Part shown: positions 63,540 through 64,000 of the stretch, one piece after another
How positions within the stretch are numbered: the stretch's first letter is position 1
How the letters are laid out: the number at the start of each line of letters is the position of its first letter
Notes under the pieces: model-generated
Seen by the model: only the letters and a program-made list of their open reading frames with translations
Databases searched by the model: none
What the model was told of the DNA's origin: nothing
Program-made: the position numbers and the translations under genes
Assembly: GCF_030411955.1 (NCBI RefSeq)
Contig: NZ_JASNRA010000021.1
Coordinates: 30,274-94,273 of the forward strand
Length of the DNA stretch: 64,000 bases
Origin: Massilia sp. YIM B02443
Lineage (GTDB): Bacteria; Pseudomonadota; Gammaproteobacteria; Burkholderiales; Burkholderiaceae_D
Reading direction: 5' to 3'

Positions 63540-64000
63540 ATGACAGAGACCACGAATCTTCTCGAACAATACGGCCCGCGCGAGGCAATGGAGTATGACG
63601 TCGTCATCGTCGGCGGCGGCCCTGCCGGCCTGTCTGCGGCGATTCGCCTGAAGCAGCTGGCGGCGCAGCAGAACCGCGAAGTCTCGGTCTGCGTGCTGGA
63701 AAAAGGCGGCGAGCTGGGTGCGCACATCCTGTCGGGCGCGGTGATGGACCCACGCGCGATCACCGAACTGTTCCCGGACTGGAAAGAGAAAGGCGCGCCG
63801 CTGAATACCCCGGTGACGGAAGACCGCGTGCTGTTCCTGACCGAGACCAAATCGTACGCCACGCCGAACTTCGCGGTGCCCAAAGCCTTGACCAACCACG
63901 GCAACTACATCGTCTCGCTGGCCAACGTGGTGCGCTGGCTCGGCCAGCAGGCGGAGGCGCTGGGCGTGGAAATCTTCCCCGGCTTCCCGGCGGCCGAAGT
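63540..64000 (+). CDS. Electron transfer flavoprotein-ubiquinone oxidoreductase (partial)
   Basis: The frame opens at ATG 63540 and runs off the right edge (153 codons visible). YDVVIVGGGPAGLSAAIRLKQLA is the FAD-binding motif. EKGGELGAHILSGAVMDPRAITELFPDWKEKGAP is characteristic of ETF-QO. The full protein would be about 550 residues, membrane-associated, with FAD and a 4Fe-4S cluster, passing electrons from ETF to ubiquinone. The etfAB genes are not in the window. Confidence 0.92.
   Translation, partial: MTETTNLLEQYGPREAMEYDVVIVGGGPAGLSAAIRLKQLAAQQNREVSVCVLEKGGELGAHILSGAVMDPRAITELFPDWKEKGAPLNTPVTEDRVLFLTETKSYATPNFAVPKALTNHGNYIVSLANVVRWLGQQAEALGVEIFPGFPAAE

Overview
The window is a high-GC bacterial chromosome segment whose gene content and order point to a beta-proteobacterium of the Oxalobacteraceae, most likely Massilia or a close relative. 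The main evidence is the thrS-infC-rpmI-rplT-pheS-pheT-ihfA-merR block, a DUF1631 gene next to smc, a glycine-riboswitch-controlled gcvTHP operon, and dense two-component and type IV pilus genes. This is an inference from gene families; no 16S gene or other taxonomic marker is present. Most of the window is ordinary core chromosome. There is no prophage, integrase, insertion sequence or CRISPR array.

Layout. 1-7.2 kb: a PAS sensor kinase cut by the left edge, smc and a DUF1631 gene, all on the minus strand. 7.4-8.4 kb: a small repeat-containing stress-type protein and an orphan ClpP-like protease. 8.6-13.5 kb: a tandem glycine riboswitch and gcvT-gcvH-gcvP, closed by a terminator. 13.5-19.8 kb: a chemoreceptor with a degenerate signalling tip, an M48 peptidase, a DUF3108 protein and prfC. 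19.9-27.9 kb: a minor-pilin operon pilE-fimT-pilV-pilW-pilX-pilY1 with overlapping stop/start codons. 28-33.5 kb: a TctDE-like two-component pair, a Crp/Fnr regulator, and a CHASE3 kinase with a NarL-type regulator. 33.7-42.5 kb: the translation block, headed by a tRNA-Val gene. 42.6-46.8 kb: a CDF transporter, a thioredoxin-reductase-like flavoprotein, a GT4 glycosyltransferase and a PhyH-type dioxygenase. 46.8-52.8 kb: a lipoprotein/MCE/MlaE operon, relA, a RidA-family gene and an alpha/beta hydrolase. 52.9-58.5 kb: 3-hydroxybutyrate dehydrogenase, dctA, a BlaI/M56-TonB pair and the two CoA-transferase subunits. 58.5-64 kb: a PAS-LuxR regulator, two AT-rich lipoprotein genes, an MIO aromatic amino acid lyase with a thioesterase and an SDR, and the start of an ETF-ubiquinone oxidoreductase gene.

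Functional links. 3-hydroxybutyrate dehydrogenase and the CoA-transferase fit ketone-body/PHB turnover, and dctA supplies C4-dicarboxylates. The translation block carries three unusual control features. First, thrS is preceded by a short Thr-rich reading frame, a rho-independent terminator and a complementary antiterminator arm, which together look like a classical transcription attenuator downstream of tRNA-Val. Second, infC appears to start at AUA. Third, six copies of a 102-bp repeat sit between infC and rpmI, where gene spacing is normally short.

The best candidates for something undescribed are the thrS attenuator, the infC-rpmI repeat array, the tRNA-Val with C instead of U at position 33, the MIO lyase with an unusual Tyr-His selectivity pair, and the MlaE/MCE/lipoprotein operon without an adjacent ATPase.
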